Origin: Kitagawia praeruptora
Taxonomy: Eukaryota; Streptophyta; Magnoliopsida; Apiales; Apiaceae
Direction of reading: 5' to 3'
Assembly (NCBI GenBank): GCA_037693485.1
Contig: CM075352.1
Location: 25,576,001 to 25,640,000 of the forward strand
Length of the DNA: 64,000 bases
Position numbers and translations under genes: made by a program. The notes beneath the pieces are model-generated. The model searched no databases, was not told the origin of the DNA, and saw only the letters and a list, made by a program, of their open reading frames with translations. Below, one piece after another: positions 44,291 through 53,792 of the stretch. The first letter of the stretch is position 1; the number at the start of each line of letters is the position of its first letter.

Positions 44291-45437
44291 GTGACAATGA
44301 TTATCCGTTGATGTTGTGCACACTTATCCGTTGATGGTAGTTTGAGCTGTATCCGTTGATCGAGTAGATTTGAGTTGTATCCGTTGATAGAGCCCTGTTC
44401 TTATCCGTTGATACACTTTCACTTAGACAGAATTACATAGCATAGCTTATTTACAATTGGCTACCCTATTCTGCCTATCCATTGATGGTCAACATGACTC
44501 TGAATAAAAACACTATCAACTGATAAATAGAGATATTGCAGTATGCTACTAAACCTCATCCGTTGATGAGCTACCTGTCAACGAATAGAGTTATAAGGTC
44601 TTATCCGTTGACAGTTACAAAACTTGACTTATACAATTTTGCTTGAATGTTAAGTTATCATCAACTACAACATATTCCTAACATAATCGGTTTGATCATA
44701 ACCCATGTTTAATTTATTCATGTGTAAAAATGAAAAAATATTTATATTTTTTTTATTACAGGTGTTAAGCGAAGATTTATATACTTTAATTTATTACAAT
44801 TTCCATAATCACTAATAATAAAAATTGCTTGAGAAATTAAGGGTCGTTTGTACTACAATTGTCCGAAAAGAAATTAGAATGGTATTCGATAGGGAATAAA
44901 AAGGACGCAATGCAAACAATTTTTAGTCTTCATTTTACCTAAAAATAAACTTAATTATATATATAATTAATATTTAATATTGAAATAATTATTGTAATGC
45001 TCAAATAAAGTTTAATAAATTTTCAAATAAATAAAATAAAATAACTTTAATACATATTTATTGGGTACAATTAATGACTAATTAATATGTCATTAAGAGC
45101 TATTTAGTGCAAGAAAATAATTTTAATAAAAAAATCAAAAAAACAAAAATTCAAGAAACATATCTTAAACGAATCTAATAACTCTCCCATCTCCGGGCAT
45201 TATAATATAACTAGGTAATTTAGCCGCGCTTTGCGCGGTTAATAAATTTTTATTGTACTCTCATTATATAAAAAAAATTATAATATTAAAAATATAATAA
45301 ATATTAAAAGTAGCAATTACAATATTAAATATAACTAAATAACGTTTTGAAAGCCGACACCCCTCTCATAACATACATGCTCAATAGTAGCATAAGAATT
45401 TATATAATTAGAAGATTCAATCATAAGAGTATGGCCT

Positions 45438-45683
45438 CAACTATTTTTTTTTGCACAAAAATGACCCAAATATTTTTTTAAGCAGATGCTTGCATTCCGT
45501 CTAAATTAGTCTAAATATTGCTGTTTATTTTTGGGCCATTTTGTGTTAAAAATACATTTTTCAGCCATCATGTTATAATTAAATCATACACTGAATACAT
45601 TCATATGTTATTAAAAATAGTTAGGTCATCACATTGTCTATTTTTAAATTTGGACCATTTTTGTGCAAAAAAAAATATAGTTG
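45438..45683. mobile_element. Small inverted-repeat element (MITE-like) within the Helitron cluster
   Basis: The left end caactattttttttt then gcacaaaaatg and the right end catttttgtgcaaaa then atatagttg are reverse complements over about 27 bp. They enclose about 190 bp of non-coding DNA. A target duplication could not be fixed. Confidence 0.6.
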
Positions 45684-46201
45684 ATATAATATTTATTATG
45701 ATATAATATAATGAAATAACATGTATATAACATGTATATAACATTTTTATCAACTTAATCGGTCAATAAAATGGTTGAGTTTATTATGTAAAAAATAAAA
45801 ATATGTCAATATTATTTTATACAAATTCCAGATTTTAACTAAAAGATTTTACTTCCATAATTTTTAAAAATTTTCACAATTATTGATTAAAAATTGTTTG
45901 AGAAGTTAAGATCGTTTATCCTATAATCGTTTGAAAAAACTTTTCAAAAATCTTCAACATGTAATATAAAATGATGCAATGCGAAAAAATTTAAGTCGTT
46001 AATTTACATGAAAAATAATCATAATTTTATACACATAATTAATATTCTAAATTTGAATAATAATGATAATGCTCAAATAAAGTTTGTCAATCTTTTCTAT
46101 AAATAATATGAAGTAAATTTATTATATATATATATGTATGTATTCATAAGTGTAATTAATGATTATTAAGATGTCATTAATATGCCATTAAGATGCTACT
46201 T

Positions 46202-46365
46202 AATGCAAAAAAAGAATTTAATAAAAAAATCAAAAAAGTGAGAATTTAAGAAAAATATTTTAAAATAATGCCAGGAGATCGAAAATGCACCAAAAGCGTT
46301 TAAAATTCTCACTTTTCTTAAATTCTCACTTTTTTGATTTTTTTATTAAATTCTTTTTTTGCATT
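46202..46365. repeat. 53-bp perfect inverted repeat at a head-to-head Helitron junction
   Basis: 46202-46254 and 46313-46365 are reverse complements (outer ends aatgcaaaaaaagaattt and aaattctttttttgcatt). The 58-bp centre holds a Helitron 5' end motif (gccaggagatcgaaaatgca). The arms are the subterminal sequence of the family, so two 5' ends face each other. A further inverted pair (aatttgtacatataatt type) follows at about 46370-46570. Confidence 0.85.
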
Positions 46366-48666
46366 AATAAAAGAGCATAGGCTTTAAAAATAATTATATG
46401 TACAAATTTATTATAAAATTTAATAAAAGAATATTAGAATATTAGATAACTAGGTAAATTTTATAATAAATTTATAATAAATTTGTACATATAATTTTAT
46501 AATATTCTTTTATTAAATTTTATAATAAATTTGTACATATAATTGTTTTTAAAGCCTATGCTCTTTTATAACACCCTTACTTAATGCTCAAAAAGTGAGA
46601 ATTTGTTTAAAATAGCAAAAAACAACTCCTTAAACACCTTTTACTTTTTTTCCATACCAAACTACAATGTCAACATAATTCCTATAATAAAAATTTGTAA
46701 ATATTAAATATAACTAATTAACGATTTTAAACATTGTCTCCCATCTCATAACATACATGCATGATTAATTGATTAGTAATAGTATAAGAATGTGTTTAAT
46801 TAGAATATTAATTTTTTCAACACAAAATAATCAAACAACGAATGGGTAATTTCTTTATTGATTTAATTGACGAAAAAAGGGTCCACTTGATTCAATTTAA
46901 TCGAGTTGGTCACACCCCGTGTATAATTTGTTCAGGTATAAATGTAAATTCTACGATATTACTTTTATTTAAATTGTGGATGTTAATCGAAAAATATATA
47001 TACTTATGTATCTTATCATGATTCTCACGATCATTAATTACGAATTTATCGAAAAGTTAAAATCGTCTATTAATTATTGCCAAAAAATTTGCAATGATTT
47101 TGAATAAGGATTAGAAATGAGTATAAAAATTATTTTATTTTATTGTTTTACCTTAAAATAATGGTATTTTTATATAAATCATTAATTTTTTATAACAAAA
47201 AATAATAATAATATTAATAATAATAATGTTCTAATAAAATTGTTAAACTTTTATATTAAATATGAAATAAAGTGTATTTGATATATATTTAATAGATATA
47301 ATTAATTATCAATTAAATGCAAGAAAAAATAAAAATGTGAAAATTCAAGAAAAATATTTTCAAGCTTCTTAGTGCAAGTCTTTCAAGTTTCCTGCTATTA
47401 TAATAAATTTTTATATAAAAGTACTGTAATAGATAAATTAGTTTCTATTATTCTTAAAAATTGATTGGTCTCTTATGAATTTTCTATTAAAAATTAATTT
47501 AAATAATTTACATGAATTATTAATTGGAAAAATATTTTCATTATATATATCTAAAATTTTGATAATCTTAAAAACATCATAAACATATAAAAATAAAAAT
47601 TATAATATGAACTTATTATTTACAATCAAAAGTTATAAATATTGAATACAACTTAATAACGTTTTTTAAAACCGACACCCCTCTCATAATATACATGTTC
47701 AATAATAGTTTAAGAATTTATTTAATTTGAATATTAATTTATTTTGACACAATATAATGAAACAATGGGCATATAATTTTTCTATCAATTTAATCTTCCG
47801 ATAAAATGGTTGAGTTTGTTCAATTTAATTAGTTTGGTCATAACTCATGTGTGTATGCGCATGATTTGTTTACAAATTTTAGATATTCAGGAAAGATCCA
47901 TGTACTTCCATAATTTACTACGATTCCACAATCATTGATAATAAATATTATTTGAGAAGTTGGTTAATAATGTTTTTTAAAACCGACAGCCCTCTCATAA
48001 TATACATATTCAATAATAGTATAAGAATTTGTTTAATTACAATAAAAAATTATTACAATACAATATAATGAAACAATGGGTGTATAGCTTTTTTATAAAT
48101 TTTATCTTCCGATAAATGACTGGGTTTGTTAAATTTAATCGATTTGATCATAACTCATGTATTATTTATTCATGTGCAAAATTGAAAATCTATCTGTACT
48201 ATTTGTATACAATTCCAAATATTAAATAAATATCTTGTACTTCCATAATTTATTACGATTTTCACAATTATTGATAATAAAAATTGCTTGAGAAGTTAAG
48301 GTCATGTACCCTATAATCATCCGAAAAGAAATTATAGTGATCTTGAATAGGGAATAAAAAATAAAGCAATATAAACAATTATTATTCGTCATTTTAACTA
48401 AAAATAAACATAACTATATATATTTAATATTTAATATTGAAAAAATAACTATAATGTTCAACTAAAGTTTGCTAATTTTTAAACAAATTAAATAGAGTAA
48501 ATTTAATATATGTTTAATCGGTGTAATTAATGACTAATTAAAATGTCATTAATAGCTATTTAATGCAAAAAAAAAATTAATAAGAAAAATAAAAAAAATG
48601 AAAATTCAAGAAAAATACCTTGAACTGTTTTGGTGCATTTCCGATCTCCAGGCATTATAATATATA

Positions 48667-49149
48667 TAGATATATATAGATATATAGATATAGATATGAG
48701 AGTAAATGTTCATTTGTATCACAAGAAGACAACAGCCTGAAATACAAATATTTTAAATTTATAAATTAGAAGCTCATCAGTTTGCATCCAAAATAAATAA
48801 ATTAGAAGCTCAGTCGTGCAAGCTTAAGAGACTTGGATCATCAAAATTCAAAAGGCCACAATATGACTACAAGCTGAGTTTATATTGAACTAATCATATG
48901 TATTGATATATTTCCTCCATTCTACGTATTTATTTACATTTGGGTTGAATACGTACTAAAGTTTAAAAAATGTATAAAATAATAAAAAAAAAAGTAAGAA
49001 AATTGAGTAAAATGATGAAATTCATTAATATTATATATTTAATGTAAAAGAGAGAAAAATAATGAATCTAATTAATTTCATATTATAAATTTTTTATAAT
49101 TTTAGAAATTTAAAAAAATTGAAAGAACCTATTGCAAAAGATTAAGTGT
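48667..49149. other. Non-coding AT-rich DNA with TATAGA microsatellite-like start
   Basis: Begins with repeated tatatatagata words (about 48658-48697), then unremarkable AT-rich sequence. No gene is seen. Confidence 0.5.
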
Positions 49150-49164
49150 AAAAAAGTGAAAAGC

Positions 49165-50751
49165 CATGCCAACAGTCGTTGAGGTCTGACTTCTTTAAGT
49201 AGGGCCGTCAAAAAAATCCGAAAAATCCGATATCCGACCGAAAAATCCGATATCGAATCCGAAAAAAACGGATAATATCCGTATTCGAAAGAAAACGGAT
49301 ATTATTCGTATCCGAATCCGTATCCGAAAATAGCGGATACGGATATAGGCAGATCCGTATCCGAAATATCCGATATCCGAAAATTTATAAATATATATAT
49401 ATATAAATAAATAAATAAATATATATATACTTTTCAGAATATATAATTTATAATATAATACCTATAATTTATTATTTAATTCATTAATAACTAAAGATAT
49501 TTACATTAGTAACTAAATTACACACAATTTTCAATTTATAATATAATACCTATGATGTTGTTTCAGGAGTTCATAATGGTAGCTACTGTCCGATGATGAC
49601 TATTACGGCTAAAGCTGGTAATGAATTTGTATATTTGAATTACATTATCACCTTGATATGGTGAGTGCTTGAGTGGTTCTTTAAGATCATGTTTTATCAC
49701 ATTTGTAATATTCTACTGCTATTTTCACTTTTAGGGACTCGTAAGAGGCTCATTACATCTCACAGCCTATTTTCTTGCATCATCTTGCAACATTTCTGTG
49801 GAAACTAGAATTATTTATCTTTGTAATTTATAACATAAATTAGTAAATTTATAACATAATCTTATAGCAATTAGCCGTTCTAGTGATAGGACAATAATCT
49901 TAGTATATACTTATTCTACATTCAATTTTTGTCAACATGATTTTTGTCAACAGAAAAGTTGATCAACATGATTTTTGTCACAAGTAGTCAGTACTGGATA
50001 AAGTTTCTATTAGAAAAGACATACTAGTATCTTACTAGAGTTTGTCTTATATCTCTGGTCTGGTTTATACCAGACGATAAAAATGTAGAGTCCTTCAATT
50101 TTTTAAGTGTACCAGATGTGTGTAAGAAAATTGAGAATTGCTAATTTGCTATGTATGACTGGGAAATATTGGTTTAGTAATTCTATCTTTTATTTGTGCT
50201 TGCAGGCATTACGTTGACACTGGAACATATTGCAGTGGATCATATTGCAGTGGAACATATTGCGGAACATGTGGATGAAATTGACAAAGTAGTTGCTGAC
50301 GACAAGTAGCATGTAGTTTTATGTGGAACGTAAACTGAACTTAACTTATTGTAATTAGGCAAAATTGTTGGTTATTTTGTTGACATTTGTTTTGGGTTTG
50401 TAACTCTATTACTATGCTTGAATGGAAAAAAATTGTTTTTTTTTGTTTTTTTATATGATTCGGATATTCGGATTTTCGGATATTCGGATATTCGGATATA
50501 TTCGAATTTTTTTAAAAATCATAAAAATCGGATATTCGGATTCGGAATATCCGTCGGATTCGAATTCAGATATAACTTTTTAATATCCGTCGGATTCGGA
50601 TACGGATTCGGATACGGATTTCGAATTTCGGATTCGGATTCGGATATAGGCAGATCCGTATCCGAAATATCCGTTTGACAGCCCTATCTTTAAGAGAGAG
50701 GTCCAGAGTTCGATTCCTAGCGTGTGCGTGTGCGTGTGTTTAATTATAAAA
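49165..50751 (+). mobile_element. Short tRNA-type SINE, split by a hAT element
   Basis: Removing the hAT element joins 49165-49199 to 50695-50751, a 92-bp unit. It carries a box A-like stretch (cagtcgttgagg, about 49173-49184) and an excellent box B (agttcgattcct, about 50706-50717), and ends in T-rich then A-rich sequence. It is flanked by a 15-bp target duplication, aaaaaagtgaaaagc (49150-49164 and 50752-50766). The layout is that of a Pol III-derived SINE retroposed by a LINE. It is not a functional tRNA gene because no complete cloverleaf can form. Confidence 0.75.
49200..50686. mobile_element. Non-autonomous hAT element with subterminal ATCCGA arrays
   Basis: Terminal inverted repeats tagggccgtcaaa / tttgacagcccta are flanked by a perfect 8-bp target duplication, tctttaag (49192-49199 and 50687-50694), the hAT signature. 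Both subterminal regions (about 49215-49390 and 50460-50680) are packed with short repeats of atccga / tcggat, which in hAT elements act as transposase-binding sites. The 1.5 kb interior encodes no transposase. At 50206-50309 there is an exon-like open stretch behind an acceptor (gcttgcag) that ends in TAG, with repeated catattgcagtgga words. Its origin is unknown. Confidence 0.93.
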
Positions 50752-50871
50752 AAAAAAGTGAAAAGCTAGAAGATAAGATTCATTTTTTTTTCTCCGCCTA
50801 AGTGAGAGGTTTGAATTTCTCTCTCCAATTTCTATTCTCTAAGAAATTGTGTGAGCGTCTTTTTGACGAGT

Positions 50872-52041
50872 ATGATGGAGAATCTTGACACACTGATGAC
50901 CGACCTAGATATCTCGAATGAGGAGAATGAAGAGATAGTTTTTGATGATGTTCTGGAAGAGGAAAGTAATCGTTTCGAGCTGTGTCTGGTAGGTAGGTTT
51001 TTAACGGAGAAGAACATAAATGTTAGAGCAATGAAGTCAAAACTGGCAGACCTGTGGAGACCATCGATGGGGATTAGTATCAAACCTCTAAAACCAGGTA
51101 TCTTCCTGTTTCAATTTTTTCATAAAGATGATATGAAGTGGATGGTGAGCAATGGACCATGGTCTTTTGATGGTGCTTTATTGGTGGCCAATTCCATTCG
51201 TTTGGGGGAGGAACCCCTAAATGTTGTGTTGAATGAGGCTGAATTCTGGATTCAGATATACGATCTCCCAAGTGGCTTTATGACAGAGTCAGTGGGGAAA
51301 CAGTTGGGCAATTTTTTTGGTCGATTTGTGTCGTACGATCCTAATAATAATTCGAGTATTTGGAGGGAGTATATGCGCGTTCGAATAAAGGTGGATGTGA
51401 GATTGCCATTGAAACGAAGAAAGAAGATAAGCAGGAAAAATAAAACAGATTGCATTGTCAGTGTGAAGTATGAAAAGTTGAGTGATTTCTGTTTTCTCTG
51501 TGGGATGTTATCACATACTGAAAGATTTTGCAAGAAAAAATTAGAAGGGGAGGGGGAGCTGTTGGTGAGGGATTGGGGAAGCTGGCTAAGGGCGCCGGCG
51601 AGGAGAGGTGCATACCAGGAACAGAGCAAATGGCTACGGGGGGAGAAGGACGAAAGTTGGGGCGTGAAAGGTGGAGACGATCAGAATCAAGGATTTCAAA
51701 ATGGAAACAGTTACCGTGAAAGTAGCTTGCTTCGAAATAGGAGGGATGAGATGAATAAATTGGCTATAATTTCGGGGGAAACAAGTAAAGGGGGTTATAG
51801 TGCTAATTTGAATGAGGGAAATTCAAGTTTGAATTTTGAGATTGGGCCTGGGGGTGCTGAGTTAAATGGGCTAGAGATTGAGGAGAGGAAAAGGAAAAGA
51901 ATAGGCCCAGTGGAGAATATCGATATTCAGTTGGTAAACACTAATAATCAAATGGTGTCTGTGCTTTCTAAGTCTGATTGTACAGAGACAAACAAATCTT
52001 TTTTGGCTCAGCTTGCTAGGCAAGCGAGCCAGGACCAATGA
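50872..52041 (+). CDS. LINE ORF1 (Gag-like, DUF4283 plus zinc knuckle)
   Basis: I start it at the first ATG (50872, MMENLDTLMTDLDI), giving 389 codons; the frame is also open to an upstream GTG. The N-terminal half matches the DUF4283 domain of plant L1 ORF1 proteins (FQFFHKDDMKWMVSNGPWSF, then FWIQIYDLPSGFMTESVGKQ). A CCHC knuckle follows (CFLCGMLSHTERFC, about residue 210). The C-terminal third is Gly/Asn/Glu-rich and basic, suited to RNA binding. It coats LINE RNA in the retrotransposition particle. Its TGA (52039-52041) overlaps the ATG of ORF2 (52038) in the tetranucleotide ATGA, which suggests termination-reinitiation for ORF2. Confidence 0.9.
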   Translation: MMENLDTLMTDLDISNEENEEIVFDDVLEEESNRFELCLVGRFLTEKNINVRAMKSKLADLWRPSMGISIKPLKPGIFLFQFFHKDDMKWMVSNGPWSFDGALLVANSIRLGEEPLNVVLNEAEFWIQIYDLPSGFMTESVGKQLGNFFGRFVSYDPNNNSSIWREYMRVRIKVDVRLPLKRRKKISRKNKTDCIVSVKYEKLSDFCFLCGMLSHTERFCKKKLEGEGELLVRDWGSWLRAPARRGAYQEQSKWLRGEKDESWGVKGGDDQNQGFQNGNSYRESSLLRNRRDEMNKLAIISGETSKGGYSANLNEGNSSLNFEIGPGGAELNGLEIEERKRKRIGPVENIDIQLVNTNNQMVSVLSKSDCTETNKSFLAQLARQASQDQ

Positions 52042-53792
52042 ATTGCGTAAGTTGGAACTGTCGGGGCCTTGGGAAGCCTCGTACAGTTCGTGCTCTGAGC
52101 GATCTTGTCAAAGATCGTAAACCCGAAGTTTTATTTTTATGTGAAAAAATCTCTGTAGGTAGGAAAATTGAAGAGCTGCGAGTTAAGTTGGGTTTTTCTA
52201 ATTGTTTTTCAGTAGATAAGGTGGGTAGAAGTGGAGGGCTAGCAGTGTTTTGGAAGAATTTGGTGAACTGTAACATAACTGGTTATTCTCGTAACCATAT
52301 TGATCTGGTTTTCTTGGAAAGAGATGTTGAAGTGTGGCGGTTAACTTGTTTCTATGGATTCCCTGAACGAGCTAGAAGGAGGGAATCATGGAATCTGATT
52401 CGAGCTTTAGCAAGGTTATCAAGTCTCCCTTGGTGTATTTTGGGTGATTTCAATGATTTACTTTATAGCACTGACAAAAGAGGATTACATCCTCATCCTA
52501 ATGCTCTAATGGAAGGGTTTAGGAAGGCTATAGAGGACAGTGAGCTGTGTGAGTTAGATTTAACGGGAGGTTCCTATACATGGGAAAAGAGTCGTGGGAA
52601 AGATGACTGGGTGCAGGAAAGGTTAGATAGAGCCTTTGCAACTACGAGTTGGTGGACCAGATTTCCGTTATGTAAGTTGAAGGTTTGTGTGTCATCAGTT
52701 TCTGATCACAATCCTATTCAGTTGGTCCTGTTTGATATCGCAGTCTCGAAGAAATCTTTCAGATTTAAGTTTGAAAATATGTGGCTCAGAGAGCCATCTT
52801 TCGTGAAAGAGACTGGGGAATTTTGGAGGAGTACTCCGGTTAGTCATTTGATTCCTAAACTTCATGCTGTCTCTAAGCTTATGGAGAAATGGGGTCGGAA
52901 ATTCTTTAACAAATTCAAGGAGAAACTTAAAAAACAGAAGGAGGTGTTAGACGAGTTAAAAGACAAAGTGGATGCAGTGAGTGTGAGAAAATTTTTGGAA
53001 GAAAAAGAGAAATTGAACGAGATTTTGCTGCAAGAGGAAGCTTATTGGAAACAGAGGGCTAAATTGTTTTGGTTGCAAGAAGGAGATGAGAATACACGCT
53101 TTTTTCATGCTACTGCTACAGCAAGAAAGAAAGCTAATCATATCAGTTTTCTTGAGAATGAAGAAGGTGTGCGTGTAGAGGATACTGAAGGTATGAGTTT
53201 GATTGTTAGAGATTACTTCTTGAATGTTTTTGCAGAACCAAATCCACATGTTCAGGAGAGTGAGAATAGTAGTCCAAGGTTGGTGTCAAATGAACAGAAT
53301 AGTATGCTGACTGAGGAGGTTAGTTTTGATGAGTTAACAAGGGCTGTAAAGCAGATGCACCCTGATAAGGCTTCGGGCCCGGATGGCCTAAATCCTGCTT
53401 TTTATCAGAGTTTTTGGTCGATTATGGGCATGGAGGTGTTTAGGTGTTGTAAGGGTTGGCTTCAGGGAAATCCATTTCCTGCAAGTCTGAATAATACTAA
53501 TGTGGTACTGATCCCAAAAAAGACTGATGCAGTATCAATGAAAGAGTACAGACCGATTGCGCTTTGTAATGTTCTGTATAAAATCGTTGCGAAAGTGCTT
53601 GCAAATAGGCTTAAAATGGTTCTCCCAACTTTAATTTCTGAGAACCAATCAGCATTCGTGCATGGTAGATGCATTACTGATAACATTGTGGTTGCTTTCG
53701 AAATTATTCATTATATGAGAAATAAATCAGCTGGGCAGGAGGGAGAAATAGCTCTGAAATTAGATGTCAGCAAAGTTATTATGACAGGGTAA
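52038..53792 (+). pseudogene. LINE ORF2, N-terminal part: endonuclease and start of reverse transcriptase
   Basis: Begins MNCVSWNCRGLG, the first motif of the apurinic-like endonuclease that nicks the target. GDFNDLLYS and the SDHNPIQL motif complete the active site. A long charged linker follows, then the first reverse transcriptase blocks (PDKASGPDGLNPAFYQSFW, RPIALCNVLYKIVAKVLANR). At about 53775, where the family has KAYDRVNW, a net +2 or -1 indel shifts the frame and reading ends at 53792. The second half continues in another frame. Confidence 0.9.

Larger units (their letters stand above)
28879..44683 (-). mobile_element. SIRE/Maximus-type Ty1/copia retrotransposon with env-like third ORF
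   Basis: LTRs of about 985 bp lie at 28879-29863 and 40857-44683, the right one split by a nested element. Both start TGTTATTCCCAG and end CTAACA. The target duplication is taatc (28874-28878 and 44684-44688). It reads on the minus strand. The primer binding site (minus strand TTGGTATCAGAG) lies at about 40844-40855 and the polypurine tract (minus strand TTGGGGGAGAT) at about 29864-29876. Without the nested element it is about 13 kb. Interior order is gag, pol, then a 1395-codon extra ORF, the SIRE arrangement. The LTRs differ at about seven sites by eye (0.7 %), so it is young. Pol nevertheless has several nonsense codons and one frameshift. Confidence 0.92.
40857..44683 (-). repeat. 5' LTR of the SIRE-type element, split by a nested LTR element
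   Basis: LTR sequence occupies 40857-41453 and 44291-44683. The insertion at 41454-44290 duplicated gtgac (41449-41453 and 44291-44295). It falls just before the ATCCGTTGA-rich block, separating the presumed U3 motif cluster from the downstream R/U5 part by 2.8 kb. That should disrupt transcription from this LTR. Confidence 0.92.
28431..45210 (-). mobile_element. Helitron on the minus strand, split by the SIRE insertion
   Basis: On the minus strand the 3' end reads CTAG-T at 28431-28434, preceded by a hairpin ccgcg-ttcac type stem (28444-28458: ccgcgcttcacgcgg). The body runs to 28878, is interrupted by the SIRE-like element, and resumes at 44684. The presumed 5' end is at about 45210, where the family's terminal sequence (minus strand tataatgcccggagat) meets the next Helitron's CTAG. 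Without the insertion it is about 1 kb and non-coding. The 5' TC itself is not visible because the neighbouring Helitron abuts it. Confidence 0.68.
45211..48666 (-). mobile_element. Cluster of minus-strand Helitron-like elements
   Basis: A clear minus-strand Helitron 3' end lies at 45211-45214 (CTAG on the plus strand after an A), with hairpin ccgcgctttgcgcgg at 45224-45238. A matching 5' end, in reverse (ccgatctccaggcattataa then tatatataga), is at about 48630-48666. Between these lie at least three more copies of the family module (about 45358, 46735, 47680 and 47988), an internal 5' end motif at about 46268 in the opposite orientation and another at about 47385. I therefore read it as several nested or tandem members rather than one long element. 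No Rep/helicase frame is present. Confidence 0.6.

Noticed and set aside
50695..50751. tRNA gene
   Set aside because: It has a good box B, but no complete cloverleaf can form. A target duplication and A-rich tail mark a SINE.
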